Numbered from the stretch's first letter, positions 35,940 through 46,250 are shown. The stretch is DNA of 64,000 nucleotides from Streptomyces sp. S4.7 (GCF_010384365.1 NZ_CP048397.1:7073683-7137682); one strand, 5' to 3'. The notes: generated from the sequence alone by a model not told the origin. Program-made: numbers and translations.

Positions 35940-37037
35940 ATGCCGAGGGCGATGAGCCAGTTACCTGAACAGTCCTCCCCGCAGTCCTCCCCGCGGCGGT
36001 CCGAACCGCCCGCCGAACGCCCCGGCCGCACCACCGGCCCTCCCGTCCCCACCAGCGCCGACGTCGCCCGCCTGGCCGGAGTCTCCCGGGCCACCGTCTC
36101 GTACGTCCTCAACAACACCTCCGCCGTACGGATCAGCGAGCCGACCCGCCGCAAGGTCCGCGAGGCCGCCGAGGAGCTCGCGTACGTCCCCCACGCCGCC
36201 GCGCGCAGCCTGCGCGCGGGACACACCAGAATTGTGCTGCTCCCCACCGCGCGCGTCCCCGTCGGCCCCCTCTACAGCCGCTTCCTCGACGAACTCCAGT
36301 GGGCGCTGCGGCGGTTGGACTACACCGTCGTCCAGTACGGCAGCCTCGGCCTCGACGGAGACGAGGCGGCGCGTGCCTGGGCCGAACTGCGCCCCGTCGC
36401 CGTCGTCTCCCTCGGCGAGATCGCGCTCACCCCCCAAGGGGTGGAGATACTCAAGCGCTCCGGCGCGAAAGCCGTCATCACGCTCGGCCCGCGGCGGGTC
36501 GAGGGCGCGCACGCCCTGGTCATGGACCAGCGCGAGATCGGCGGCTGCGCCGTTGAGCACCTGCTGGAGCGCGGACGCCGCCGGATCGGGGTGGTGATGC
36601 CGGAGGAGCCGGGTCTCGACCTCTTCTCGGAGCCCAGGCTCGTCGGCGCGCGGGCCGCCGTCACGGCGTCGTCCACCGTCGCGCACGTCGAACCTCTGCC
36701 GCTGTCCTACACGGAGGAGTCGGCGGCCAGGCTCGCCGCCCGCTGGGACGGCCTCGGGCTGGACGCGGTCTACGCCTACAACGACGAGTACGCGATGCTC
36801 CTGATGCGGGCGCTCCAGGACGCCGGAGTCACCGTCCCCGGCGACACGGCGGTGCTCGGCGCCGACGACCTGCTGCTCGGCAGGCTGCTGCGGCCCCGGC
36901 TCTCCACCGTGCGGATCGACCTCGTCACCGGGCAGCGGCTGGCGGCCCTGGTCGACCGCGTGGTGCGCGATCCCGGCGGGGAACCGGAACGGCACGATCT
37001 GATGGGGGCGCGGGCGGTACGGCGCGAGTCGACCTGA
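35940..37037 (+). CDS. LacI-family transcriptional regulator
   Basis: 365 aa. After a Pro/Ser-rich N-terminal arm (about 35 residues) comes the LacI HTH (TSADVARLAGVSRATVSYVLNN) and hinge (AARSLRAGHTRIVLL). The periplasmic-binding-like sensor domain runs to the end (GGCAVEHLLERGRRRIGVV; VYAYNDEYAMLLMRAL). The start could be 35940 or 35952. It probably represses the divergent hydrolase or itself; the sugar ligand is unknown. Confidence 0.88.
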   Translation: MPRAMSQLPEQSSPQSSPRRSEPPAERPGRTTGPPVPTSADVARLAGVSRATVSYVLNNTSAVRISEPTRRKVREAAEELAYVPHAAARSLRAGHTRIVLLPTARVPVGPLYSRFLDELQWALRRLDYTVVQYGSLGLDGDEAARAWAELRPVAVVSLGEIALTPQGVEILKRSGAKAVITLGPRRVEGAHALVMDQREIGGCAVEHLLERGRRRIGVVMPEEPGLDLFSEPRLVGARAAVTASSTVAHVEPLPLSYTEESAARLAARWDGLGLDAVYAYNDEYAMLLMRALQDAGVTVPGDTAVLGADDLLLGRLLRPRLSTVRIDLVTGQRLAALVDRVVRDPGGEPERHDLMGARAVRREST

Positions 37038-37089
37038 CGCGGCCCCGGACGACATGCGCGGCCTCCGGCCGTTGTCTAGCGTCACCAGC

Positions 37090-37407
37090 ATGAGCACTCA
37101 TTGGCACCCCTATCCGCGGCGCTTCGAGATCCTGCTGGTGCCGGAGCACGTCGACGGCCGCACGGGCCCGCCGGACGCGGCGACCGCCCTGCGCTCGGCC
37201 GTCGTGGAGGCGACGGGGGAGACCGGTGAGTCCGGCTACCCGCATTACGAGGGCGGCGGCATGGTCGCGGACATCGACCCCGAGACCCGCACCGTCGAAG
37301 GTCTGCTGATCGACGGGTACGAGGTGGACTACGGGCTGTCGGCGCGGGTCGTCGACGCCACCGCCGGCCCGGACACACCCGGTGTCGCGGAGCCCCGCAC
37401 CAACTGA
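37090..37407 (+). CDS. Hypothetical protein, leaderless start
   Basis: 105 aa; family not recognised. It is an acidic soluble protein (HWHPYPRRFEILLVPEHVDGRTGPP at the N-terminus) with no signal or membrane segment. TAGCGT (37077-37082) ends 7 nt before ATG 37090 and no Shine-Dalgarno is present, so the mRNA is probably leaderless. Coding character (third-position GC) supports a real gene. Confidence 0.55.
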   Translation: MSTHWHPYPRRFEILLVPEHVDGRTGPPDAATALRSAVVEATGETGESGYPHYEGGGMVADIDPETRTVEGLLIDGYEVDYGLSARVVDATAGPDTPGVAEPRTN

Positions 37408-37520
37408 CCGGCCGGCCTGCCCGCCGCCCTTTTCCGACGTCCTCGGACTCCCCCCGACTCTCCGCGCGCCTCCCATGAAAGAGTGCGCGAGCGAACAGCC
37501 GACCGAAGGGGAGAGAGCCG

Positions 37521-38723
37521 ATGAGCGATCCGATGACCATCCGCGACGTCTACGTCGTCGACGCCGTCCGCACGCCGATCGGAAAGTTCGGCGGCGCGCT
37601 CTCCTCCGTACGGCCGGACGATCTCGCCGCCCATGTCGTACGGGCGCTCGTGGACCGAACGCCGGAACTCGACCCGGCCAGGATCGACGACGTGGTGCTC
37701 GGCGCGGCCAACGGCGCCGGAGAGGACAACCGCGACGTCGCGCGCATGGCCGCGCTGCTCGCCGGGCTGCCCGTGACCGTCCCCGGCGTCACCGTCAACC
37801 GGCTCTGCGGCTCGGGCCTCGAAGCGGTCATCCAGGCGGCGCGCGCCGTCGCGCTCGGCGACGCGTCGATCGTCGTCGCGGGAGGCGTGGAGTCCATGTC
37901 GCGCGCTCCCTGGGTGCTCCAGAAGCCCGAGCGCGCCTTCCCCGCCGGGCACCAGCAACTGCACTCCACGACGCTCGGCTGGCGCATGACCAACCCGGCG
38001 ATGGCCGCCGAATGGACGGTCCCGCTCGGCGAGGGCGCCGAACTGATCGCCGACAAGCACGCGATCACCAGGGCGGCACAGGACGCGTTCGCGCTGGAGA
38101 GCCACCGCAAGGCGGCCCGTGCGTGGAGCGAGGGACTGTACGAGGCCGAGGTCGTGCCGTACGCGGGAGTGGAACTCGCTCGCGACGAATGCGTCCGCGA
38201 CAACACGTCCCTCGAAGCCCTCGGCAGGCTCAGGCCCAGCTTCCGTAAGGAGGGCGAGGGGACGGTCACGGCGGGCAACGCCTCACCGCTGAACGACGGC
38301 GCCGCCGCCCTGCTCCTCGTCGACGAGGCGGGCCTGCGCGCGACGGGGCGCGAACCCCTCGCCCGGATCAGGACCTCCGCCGTCACCGGCATCGAGCCGC
38401 AGCTGTTCGGTCTCGGCCCGGTCGAGGCGGTCCGCCGCGCGCTGGCGAAGGCGGGCCGGGACTTCGCCGACCTCACCACGTTCGAACTCAACGAGGCTTT
38501 CGCCGCCCAGTCGTTGGGCTGCCTCGCCGAGTGGCCGGAGCTGGACCCCGCCGTCGTGAACCCGCGCGGCGGCGCGATCGCCATCGGTCACCCGCTGGGT
38601 GCCTCGGGTGCGCGGCTGGCCGGTTCCGTCGCCCACCAACTGGCGGCGGCGGGCTCGGGGACCGGTCTCGCCGCCCTCTGCATCGGTGTCGGCCAGGGCC
38701 TCGCGCTCGTTCTGGAACGCTGA
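37521..38723 (+). CDS. Acetyl-CoA acetyltransferase (thiolase)
   Basis: 400 aa. The catalytic residues are Cys96 (NRLCGSGL), His357 (AIGHPLGASG) and Cys387 (LCIGVGQG). GGVESMSRAPWV is the usual thiolase motif. Degradative (PcaF/PaaJ-like) and biosynthetic forms are not separable here. AGGGGAGAG lies seven nt before the ATG. It is convergent with the thioredoxin gene. Confidence 0.9.
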   Translation: MSDPMTIRDVYVVDAVRTPIGKFGGALSSVRPDDLAAHVVRALVDRTPELDPARIDDVVLGAANGAGEDNRDVARMAALLAGLPVTVPGVTVNRLCGSGLEAVIQAARAVALGDASIVVAGGVESMSRAPWVLQKPERAFPAGHQQLHSTTLGWRMTNPAMAAEWTVPLGEGAELIADKHAITRAAQDAFALESHRKAARAWSEGLYEAEVVPYAGVELARDECVRDNTSLEALGRLRPSFRKEGEGTVTAGNASPLNDGAAALLLVDEAGLRATGREPLARIRTSAVTGIEPQLFGLGPVEAVRRALAKAGRDFADLTTFELNEAFAAQSLGCLAEWPELDPAVVNPRGGAIAIGHPLGASGARLAGSVAHQLAAAGSGTGLAALCIGVGQGLALVLER

Positions 38724-38746
38724 CGCGCGGACCCTGCGCCCCGGCG

Positions 38747-39172
38747 TCACGCGCTCGCGGCGCTCCCGGACCCGGTGCCGTCACCCGGCGCCGGGGTCTG
38801 CGCCTTGGCGGCGGCCTCCGCCTCGGCGACCGACTTGCGGACCTCTTCCATGTCCAGCGCGCGGGCCTGCCCGATCACGTCCTCCAGGGCCGTCTCGGGC
38901 AGCGCGCCGGGCTGGGCGAACACCGCGACGTTGTCCCTGACGATCATCAGCGTCGGGATGGAACTGATCTCGAACGCCGCGGCCAGCTCCTGCTGCGCCT
39001 CCGTGTCGACCTTGGCGAAGACCAGGTCGTCGTGGCGCTCGGACGCCTGCTCGTACACCGGGGCGAACTGACGGCACGGACCGCACCAGGAAGCCCAGAA
39101 GTCGATCAGGATGAAGTCGTTCTCCGACACCGTCCGGTCGAAGTTCTCCTTGGTGAGTTCCACAGTGGCCAT
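38747..39172 (-). CDS. Thioredoxin
   Basis: 141 aa. It has the thioredoxin fold with WASWCGPCRQF (active-site CGPC at residues 30-33) and the cis-Pro in SIPTLMI. A ~30-residue Ala/Glu/Gly-rich tail extends past the usual 105-110 residues. A disulfide oxidoreductase gene diverges from it with a 129-nt gap. Confidence 0.9.
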   Translation of the reverse strand: MATVELTKENFDRTVSENDFILIDFWASWCGPCRQFAPVYEQASERHDDLVFAKVDTEAQQELAAAFEISSIPTLMIVRDNVAVFAQPGALPETALEDVIGQARALDMEEVRKSVAEAEAAAKAQTPAPGDGTGSGSAASA

Positions 39173-39301
39173 GACCTGATACCTCTTCCTGTTCTCTCCG
39201 GATGAAGTCGCCTCGCACAACGGTGCGTGCCACCGCCGTATTCCTGGCCCATTCCCGAAGATCGTGTGGCCATGCGCCGGGCGTCGCACCAGACTGGCCC
39301 C

Positions 39302-40732
39302 ATGACGGAAGCGATTGAGTACGACGTGGTGGTGCTGGGCGCGGGACCGGTCGGGGAGAACGTCGCCGACCGGGTCAGGGCCGCCGGTCTGAGCGCGGCG
39401 GTCGTCGAGAGCGAACTGGTCGGCGGCGAGTGCTCCTACTGGGCGTGCATGCCCAGCAAGGCCCTGCTGCGTCCGGTGATCGCCCGTGCGGAGGCACGCA
39501 GGGTGCCCGGTCTGAGCCCGTCCGTACAGGGGCCGCTCGATGTGCCGGCCGTCCTCGCGCACCGCGACGAGCACACCTCGCACTGGAAGGACGACGGCCA
39601 GGTCCACTGGCTCGACTCGATCGGCGCGGTGCTCCACCGGGGTCACGGCCGGCTCGACGGTGAGAAGCGGGTGACCGTGACCGACCCCGAGGGCGGCGTC
39701 CAAGTACTCACCGCCCGCCACGCGGTCGCCGTCTGCACCGGCACCAGCGCGGTCCTGCCGGACCTGCCGGGCCTGGCGGGCGCCAAGCCCTGGACGAGCC
39801 GCGAGGCGACCGGCTCCCGGACCGTGCCGGACCGGCTCGTGGTCGTGGGCGGGGGAGTGGTGGGCGTCGAGATGGCCACGGCCTACCAGGGCTTCGGCTC
39901 GGACGTCACGCTGCTCGTACGGGGCGACGGTCTGCTGCCCCGTATGGAGCCCTTCGTCGGGGAACTCGTCACCGACTCACTGACGGAAGCGGGCGCCTCC
40001 GTACGTACGGGCGTCTCCGCCGCCTCCGTCGAGCGCGACGGCGGCAGCGGACCGGTCACGGTGGTCCTCGACAACGGCGAGCGGATCGAGGCGGACGAGA
40101 TCCTCTTCGCGACCGGCCGGGCGCCCCGCACCTCGGACATCGGGCTCGACACCGTGGGGCTGAAGGCGGGCTGGCTGACGGTCGACGACAGCTGCCGGGT
40201 CGAGGGCAGCGACTGGCTCTACGCGGTCGGCGACGTCAACCACCGCGCGCTCCTCACCCACCAGGGCAAGTACCAGGCCCGCATCGCGGGCGCCGCCATC
40301 GGGGCCAGGGCCCAGCGCGTCCCCCTGCTGGAGGACGACCGCTGGGGAGCCCACGCGGCGACGGCCGACCACGTCGCGGTCCCCCAGGTCGTCTTCACCG
40401 AGCCGGAGGCCGCCTCGGTCGGCCTCAGCCTCAAGGAGGCCGAGGAGGCGGGCCACCGGGTCCGCGCGGTCGACTACGACATCGCCAATGTCGCGGGCGC
40501 GAGCCTGTACGCGGAGGGCTACCGGGGCCGCGCCCGGATGATCGTGGACCTGGACAGCGAGATCCTGCGGGGAGTGACCTTCGTGGGCCCCGGCGTCGGC
40601 GAACTGCTCCACTCGGCCACGGTGGCGGTCGCCGGGGAGGTCCCGATCGCCCGCCTGTGGCACGCGGTCCCGTCCTACCCCACGATCAGCGAGGTCTGGC
40701 TGCGGCTGCTGGAGGCGTACCGGGACGCCTGA
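39302..40732 (+). CDS. FAD-dependent pyridine nucleotide-disulfide oxidoreductase
   Basis: 476 aa. FAD motif VVVLGAGPVGENVADRV, redox-active disulfide GGECSYWACMPSK (C-x4-C), NAD(P) motif VVVGGGVVGVEMATAY, and the FAD motif YAVGDVN are all present. At the C-terminus HAVPSYPTISEVW carries the HxxP..E dyad. It resembles dihydrolipoyl dehydrogenase/mercuric reductase relatives; no merA-specific Cys pair is seen. CAGACT ends 7 nt before the ATG, again suggesting leaderless initiation. Confidence 0.87.
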   Translation: MTEAIEYDVVVLGAGPVGENVADRVRAAGLSAAVVESELVGGECSYWACMPSKALLRPVIARAEARRVPGLSPSVQGPLDVPAVLAHRDEHTSHWKDDGQVHWLDSIGAVLHRGHGRLDGEKRVTVTDPEGGVQVLTARHAVAVCTGTSAVLPDLPGLAGAKPWTSREATGSRTVPDRLVVVGGGVVGVEMATAYQGFGSDVTLLVRGDGLLPRMEPFVGELVTDSLTEAGASVRTGVSAASVERDGGSGPVTVVLDNGERIEADEILFATGRAPRTSDIGLDTVGLKAGWLTVDDSCRVEGSDWLYAVGDVNHRALLTHQGKYQARIAGAAIGARAQRVPLLEDDRWGAHAATADHVAVPQVVFTEPEAASVGLSLKEAEEAGHRVRAVDYDIANVAGASLYAEGYRGRARMIVDLDSEILRGVTFVGPGVGELLHSATVAVAGEVPIARLWHAVPSYPTISEVWLRLLEAYRDA

Positions 40733-40765
40733 GGGCGTCCGCGCCGCCCGCCGTCGACGGGGCGC

Positions 40766-40791
40766 CGTAGGCCGCGCCGTACCGGCCTACG
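40766..40791. terminator. Hairpin terminator
   Basis: A 9-bp perfect inverted repeat (40766-40774, 40783-40791) with an 8-nt loop lies between the convergent oxidoreductase and the broken HEAT-like gene. Confidence 0.6.
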
Positions 40792-40815
40792 GACGCGGAC
40801 CACACGCGCGACCGC

Positions 40816-42630
40816 TCACTCCGTCCGCAGGACCACCCCCAGCGCCGCGTCCCGCACGTCCGGTGACGGGTGGAGAGGAGCGCGCGCAGGGCCCCGCGCC
40901 ATTCGGTGGGCCAGCCGAGGCGGTTGCCTGTCGCGGAGACCAGGGCGACCGACAGGAGGCCCGTGGCCGGGTCGCCGGTGGTGGTCAGCCCGGTCGCGGC
41001 GGCCAGGACCGTCGCGGGGTCGGAAGGGAGAGGACCGGAACCGAAACGGCCGCGCAGCTGGTGCGCCGTGGCCGCCGCGAGGGCGGGGCGGTCGGTCGCG
41101 TTGGCCGCCAAGTTCCGCAGCCGCGCGGTGTTCCGCAGCCGCGCGGTGAGTTCGGGGAGACCGGCGTCCGGGTCCACGAGGGCGCGCAGCACGTCCGCGC
41201 GGGCCCCGGCGAGTGACGGCTCGTCGGCGAGCAGCGCCGCCACCGCCTCCAGCACCGGATGTATCTCGCGGACCGGCCGGTCCGGCAGGGACCGCAGGAG
41301 CGCGAGCGCCCGCTGCCGGGCGGGGAGGTCGCGGTCCTCCGGAGCGTCCGGCTCGCCCGCGGCGATCGCGGGGAGCAGCACCGCCAGTGCGTCGTGCAGC
41401 GGACTTCCCGGCGCCGCCCCGCCGACGGGATGCGGCAGGCCGGAGGCGGCCAGCCGGCCGATCGCCGTCACGGCGGCCCGCCAGACGGTGCGCGTCCCTG
41501 CTCCCTCGGCGAGGTCGGTGACCCGCTCGGACAGGCCGTCCACCACATCGGGGGCGTACCGCGCCCACAGGGGGAGCACACGCAGCCCGGCCGTCGCCGC
41601 CTCCGGGTCCGCCGAGCGGCACACGTCGCGTGGCAGCAGGCCGAGCACCGGCAGCACGTCGTCGGCGTCCTTGTTCTCGACACCGGCCGTCGCCAGGTCG
41701 AGGAAGTCGCTCCGGCGGTGCGGCGGCAGCGCCTTGAGCAGCACGGCGAAGTGCGGGCGGCCGATCCAGTGGCGGCCGAGCGCGGGCAGCGAGGGAGGGG
41801 CGGCCCGCACGATCCGCCGCAGGACGGACGCCGACGGCAGTGGCGGGTACGACGGCCCGACCCCGTCCGCCGGGATCAGCAGCCGTACGGTGCGCTCCGC
41901 GTCGACGGCCACGAATTCGTTCAGCCGCGGGACCAGGGCCGCGGGCAGTACATCGGGCCGGTGCCGCTCCAGCAGCGACAGCACCCGCTCGGCGCGGGCG
42001 GAGACGGCCGCGCCCACGCCTTCCGCGTACCGGTGCCAGGAGGTGTCGCGCTCGGCGCGCGGGCGGGCCGCGAGGTCACGCTCGGCGTGGTCGGAGCACC
42101 TCGTCGGGGAAGTTGAGGCCGATCCTGGTCCAGGAGTCGAGGGCGTAGGAGAGTTCGGGCAGGACCGCCGCCACGAACTCCGCCGAGCAGACGGGCAGCA
42201 GCTTGGCCGCCGTGTGATCACCCCACTGCTCGCGCAGCCTCGGGACCAGGCGCTCGGCCAGGGCCGTACGTCCGCTCGCCAGTACGACCTCGCCCAGCCG
42301 CTGCCGCGTGTCGGCGGAGGCGTCCTCGTACGCCGCCTCGATCGCCGCGGCCGGGAGCGGCAGCGTGCGGGCGGCCCGCATCGCGTACGCCCGGACCACC
42401 GGGTCCCGGTCGGTCAGCCGCCCGGCCAGGAAGTCGATGTGCCGCCCGACCAGGGCGGCGAACGCCGCGAGCCGTCGCCCGTAGGTGCCGCGCCCCGCCA
42501 ACTCCGCCACCAGGGAAGGCAGTTCGTCGACCGGATCGAGCGAACGGGCGCTGTGGGCAAGGTGCTTGAGACGGTCCGGGTACGACAGTGGTTCGAGTGC
42601 GACAAGCAGGCGGTCGACCGTGAGTGACAT
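40816..42630 (-). pseudogene. HEAT-repeat-like protein broken by two frameshifts
   Basis: The full reading would be about 600 aa. The N-terminal frame runs from ATG 42630 to a stop at 42076 (MSLTVDRLLVALEPL...). The protein then continues in another frame from ...VLR into HAERDLAARPRAERD, so one extra base sits at about 42088-42091. Near 40866-40880 the frame shifts again: the natural end HPSPDVRDAALGVVLRTE is read only in a third frame and stops at 40816. The helical Leu/Ala-rich content resembles HEAT/armadillo proteins. The role is unknown. Sequencing errors would give the same picture. Confidence 0.75.
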
Positions 42631-42680
42631 GACCGTGATGGTGCCGCCGCCCCGCCGGGCCCCACCCGGTACGGCCCGGA

Positions 42681-44951
42681 CTACGCGTTTGTACCGACGT
42701 ACTCCCGCAGATGCCGCGCCGTGACCGTGTCCGAGTGCGCCACCAGATCGGCCGGCGTACCGGTGAAGACGACCTGCCCGCCGTCGTGGCCGCCGCCCGG
42801 CCCGAGGTCGACCAGCCAGTCCGCGTGGGCCATCACCGCCTGGTGGTGCTCGATCACGATCACCGTGTTGCCCGCTTCCACCAGCCGGTCGAGCAGCGCG
42901 AGCAGCTTGTCCACGTCCGCCATGTGCAGCCCGGTCGTCGGCTCGTCCAGGATGTAGACGGACGACTTCTCCGCCATCTGGATCGCCAGCTTCAGCCGCT
43001 GCCGCTCACCGCCCGACAGGGTGTTCAGGGGCTGTCCGAGCCGCAGATAGCTCAGCCCCACGTCGTTGAGCCGGCCGAGGATCGCGTGAGCCTGCCCGCC
43101 GGGGAAGTAGTCGTACGCCTCCGCGACCGACATGGAGAGCACCTCGCTGATGTTCTTGCCGTTCAGCCGGTAGGTGAGCACCTGCGGAGTGAACCGCTTG
43201 CCCTCGCACTCCTCACAGACCGAGGCGACGCCCGCCATCATCGCGAGGTCGGTGTAGACGAGCCCGAGCCCGTTGCAGTTGGGGCAGGCACCCTCCGAAT
43301 TCGCGCTGAAAAGCGCCGCCTTGACCCCGTTGGCCTTGGCGAAGGCGGTACGGATGGGGCTCAACAGACCTGTGTACGTCGCCGGGTTGCTCCGCCGCGA
43401 ACCCCGGATCGGCGACTGGTCCGCCACCACCACGCCGTCCCTGTTGGAGAGGTAGCCGTGGATCAGTGAGGACTTCCCCGACCCCGCGACCCCGGTGATC
43501 ACGCTCAGCACACCGGTCGGGATGCCGACGCTCACATTCTTGAGGTTGTGCAGATCGGCGCCCTCGATCGACAGCTGTCCGTCCGGCTCACGCACCGACT
43601 CCCGCAGCCGCGCCCGGTGTTCGAGATGCCGCCCGGTCAGCGTGCCCGAGGCGCGCAGGCCCGCCACGTCCCCCGTGTAGCAGATCTGTCCGCCCGCCGT
43701 ACCGGCGCCGGGACCCAGATCCACCACATGATCGGCTATCGCGATGACCTCGGGCTTGTGCTCCACCACCAGCACCGTGTTGCCCTTGTCCCGCAGCCGC
43801 AGCAGCAGATCGTTCATCCGCCGGATGTCGTGCGGGTGCAGCCCGATCGTCGGCTCGTCGAAGATGTACGTGGCGTCGGTGAGGCTGGAGCCGAGATGCC
43901 GCACCATCTTCACGCGCTGCGCCTCACCGCCGGAGAGCGAGGACGAGACGCGGTCCAGGCTCAGATAGCCGAGACCGATCTCGACGAGCGACTCCAGGAG
44001 ATCCCGCAGATTGCCGAGCAGCGGTGCCACGCCCGCGTCGTCGATCTTCCGTACGTACTCGGCCAGATCACTGATCTGCATCGCCGAACACTCCGCGATG
44101 TTCACGCCGTTGACCTGCGAGGAGAGCGCGGCGGCGCTCAGCCGGCTGCCACCGCAGGACGGGCACTCGGCGAAGACCACGGCCCGGTCCACGAACGCCC
44201 TGACCGGCGCCTGCATGGAATCGCGGTCCTTGACCAGGATCGTCCGGTTGACCTTGGTGACGAGCCCCTCGTACGTCATGTTGTTGGAGCCGACCTTGAC
44301 CTTGGTCGCGGTCCTGTGGAGGAAGACCTCCCACTCCTCGGGGGTGAAGTCCTTGAGCTTCTTGTCCGGGTCGTAGAAGCCGGAGGCGACCATGATCTGC
44401 CAGTACCAGGCGTCGACCTGGAAGCCGGGGACGGTGATCGCGCCCTCGTTCAGGGAGAGTTCACGGTTCACGAGCTGGTCGATGTCGATCTTCGAGACCT
44501 GGCCGATCCCCTCGCACTCCGCGCACATGCCTTCGGCCGCGTTGAAGCTGAAGGCGGTCGAGGTCCCGATGTGCGGGGTGCCGAGCCGGCTGAAGATGAT
44601 CCGCAGCATGGTGTACGCGTCGGTCGCAGTACCCACCGTGGAACGGGAGTTGGCGCCCATCCGCTCCTGGTCGACCACGATCGCGGCGCTCAGGTTGTGC
44701 AGCGAGTCGACGTCGGGCCGGCCCATGCTCGGCATGAACGACTGGATGAACGCCGTGTACGTCTCGTTGATGAGGCGCTGCGACTCGGCGGCGATCGTAC
44801 CGAAGACCAGCGAGGACTTGCCGGATCCCGAGACGCCGGTGAAGACCGTGAGCCGGCGCTTGGGGATGTCGAGCGAGACCTCCCTCAGGTTGTTCTCGCG
44901 GGCCCCGCGGACCTGGATCACGTTGTGACTGTCGGCGGCTGGGATGTTCAC
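42681..44951 (-). CDS. Short UvrA-family ATPase (DrrC-like)
   Basis: 756 aa, much shorter than true UvrA (~950) and without the full UvrB-binding insert. Two ABC modules are seen: Walker A TGVSGSGKSS and TGVAGSGKSS, with signatures SSLSGGEAQR and NTLSGGERQR. Zinc-finger pairs are CAECEGIGQ and CPNCNGLGLVY. Members of this group include DrrC and UvrA2, linked to DNA-binding drug self-resistance. The GTG start 44951 has AGGAG upstream. No drug cluster is visible in the window. Confidence 0.87.
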   Translation of the reverse strand: MNIPAADSHNVIQVRGARENNLREVSLDIPKRRLTVFTGVSGSGKSSLVFGTIAAESQRLINETYTAFIQSFMPSMGRPDVDSLHNLSAAIVVDQERMGANSRSTVGTATDAYTMLRIIFSRLGTPHIGTSTAFSFNAAEGMCAECEGIGQVSKIDIDQLVNRELSLNEGAITVPGFQVDAWYWQIMVASGFYDPDKKLKDFTPEEWEVFLHRTATKVKVGSNNMTYEGLVTKVNRTILVKDRDSMQAPVRAFVDRAVVFAECPSCGGSRLSAAALSSQVNGVNIAECSAMQISDLAEYVRKIDDAGVAPLLGNLRDLLESLVEIGLGYLSLDRVSSSLSGGEAQRVKMVRHLGSSLTDATYIFDEPTIGLHPHDIRRMNDLLLRLRDKGNTVLVVEHKPEVIAIADHVVDLGPGAGTAGGQICYTGDVAGLRASGTLTGRHLEHRARLRESVREPDGQLSIEGADLHNLKNVSVGIPTGVLSVITGVAGSGKSSLIHGYLSNRDGVVVADQSPIRGSRRSNPATYTGLLSPIRTAFAKANGVKAALFSANSEGACPNCNGLGLVYTDLAMMAGVASVCEECEGKRFTPQVLTYRLNGKNISEVLSMSVAEAYDYFPGGQAHAILGRLNDVGLSYLRLGQPLNTLSGGERQRLKLAIQMAEKSSVYILDEPTTGLHMADVDKLLALLDRLVEAGNTVIVIEHHQAVMAHADWLVDLGPGGGHDGGQVVFTGTPADLVAHSDTVTARHLREYVGTNA

Positions 44952-44986
44952 GGAGTGCTCCTGGTGATTCTCGGCGAGCAGCTAGC

Positions 44987-44997
44987 GTACACCGTAC
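44987..44997. promoter_or_regulatory. Possible operator upstream of the UvrA-like gene
   Basis: GTAC-ACC-GTAC is a short inverted repeat 36 nt before the start codon, of the kind bound by TetR-type repressors. No regulator gene is adjacent. Confidence 0.3.
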
Positions 44998-45079
44998 TCA
45001 GTGAGGGTCGCACATATTTTCGATCGGTTGGTGATGTGACTCCCGGGGGCGTGGTTCTCGGTCGCGCGAGTGGTGGGCG

Positions 45080-46171
45080 CTACAGCCAGCCGTTGCGGCG
45101 GAAGCTCCGGTGAAGGACGTAGCAGGCCGTCGCCATGAGAGCGACGACGGCCGGATAGCCGTACGTCCATCCCAGACCGGGCATGTGCTCGAAGTTCATC
45201 CCGTAGATCCCGCAGACCGTCGTCGGCACGGCGACGATCGCCGCCCACGCGGTGATCTTGCGCATGTCCTCGTTCTGCGCGACGGTCACCTGCGCGAGAT
45301 GCGCCTGGAGGATGGAGTCCAGCAGATTGTCGAACGCGGCGATCTGATCGGTCAGCCGGGCCAGATGGTCGGCGACGTCGCGGAAGTACGGCCGTGCGTC
45401 GGCCGTGACACCCGGCAGCGCCCGGTTGGCCAGCGCGCCGAGCGGCCGGTCCAGCGGCGCCACGGCCCGCTTCAGCTCCAGCAGTTCGCGCTTGAGCTGG
45501 TAGATGCGCCCGGCGTCACCCCGGCCCGCCCGGCCCGCCGATTCGTTGAAGACCTCGCTCTCGACACGGTCGACGTCGTCCTGGACGGCGTCGGCGACGG
45601 CGAGACAGTCGTCGACCACCTGGTCCGCGATCGCGTGCAGCACGGACGACGTACCCATGGCCAGCCGCTCGGGCGAGGCCTCCAGCCGCTCCCTGAGGGG
45701 TCCGAGCGAACCGTGCCTGCCGTGCCTGATCGTGATCACGAAGTCCTGCCCCGTGAAGACCATCAACTCGCCCGTGTCCACCACTTCACTGGTCGCGGTG
45801 AGCACTTCGTCCTCCACGTAACGGCAGGTCTTGAAGACCGCGAACAGCGCCCCGTCGTAACTCTCGACCTTCGGCCGCTGATGCGCGTGCACGGCGTCCT
45901 CGACGGCGAGCGGATGGAGCCCGAACAGGTCGGCGAGGCCCTTGAACTCGGCTTCGTCCGGCTCGTGCAGACCGATCCAGACGAAGCCCCTGCCGGACCT
46001 GCGGACCCGTCGCACGGCTTCATCGGCCGGGCAGTCGCCCGGCTGCCGTATGCCGTCCTCGTAGACCACGCAGTTCACGACGGCGCTGCCGAGCGGTGAC
46101 CGGGCCGGATGGCTGAGGTCGACGGTGCTGCGGTAGCCGCGCCGCACCGCCCGGCGGGGGCGACGGATCAT
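45080..46171 (-). CDS. CorA-family magnesium/cobalt transporter
   Basis: 363 aa from ATG 46171. A large soluble N-terminal domain (about 1-290) is followed by two C-terminal helices, with the signature loop CGIYGMNFEHMP between them; GMN is the selectivity motif. It forms a pentameric Mg2+ channel. It runs codirectionally with the CDF gene upstream. Confidence 0.88.
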   Translation of the reverse strand: MIRRPRRAVRRGYRSTVDLSHPARSPLGSAVVNCVVYEDGIRQPGDCPADEAVRRVRRSGRGFVWIGLHEPDEAEFKGLADLFGLHPLAVEDAVHAHQRPKVESYDGALFAVFKTCRYVEDEVLTATSEVVDTGELMVFTGQDFVITIRHGRHGSLGPLRERLEASPERLAMGTSSVLHAIADQVVDDCLAVADAVQDDVDRVESEVFNESAGRAGRGDAGRIYQLKRELLELKRAVAPLDRPLGALANRALPGVTADARPYFRDVADHLARLTDQIAAFDNLLDSILQAHLAQVTVAQNEDMRKITAWAAIVAVPTTVCGIYGMNFEHMPGLGWTYGYPAVVALMATACYVLHRSFRRNGWL

Positions 46172-46250
46172 GGGCAGGGGCTCCGTTCGAAGGATCGGCG
46201 GCCAGTCTGCCACCACCCCTCGGGGGCCGTCCCGGCTCCCTGCGAAGACG

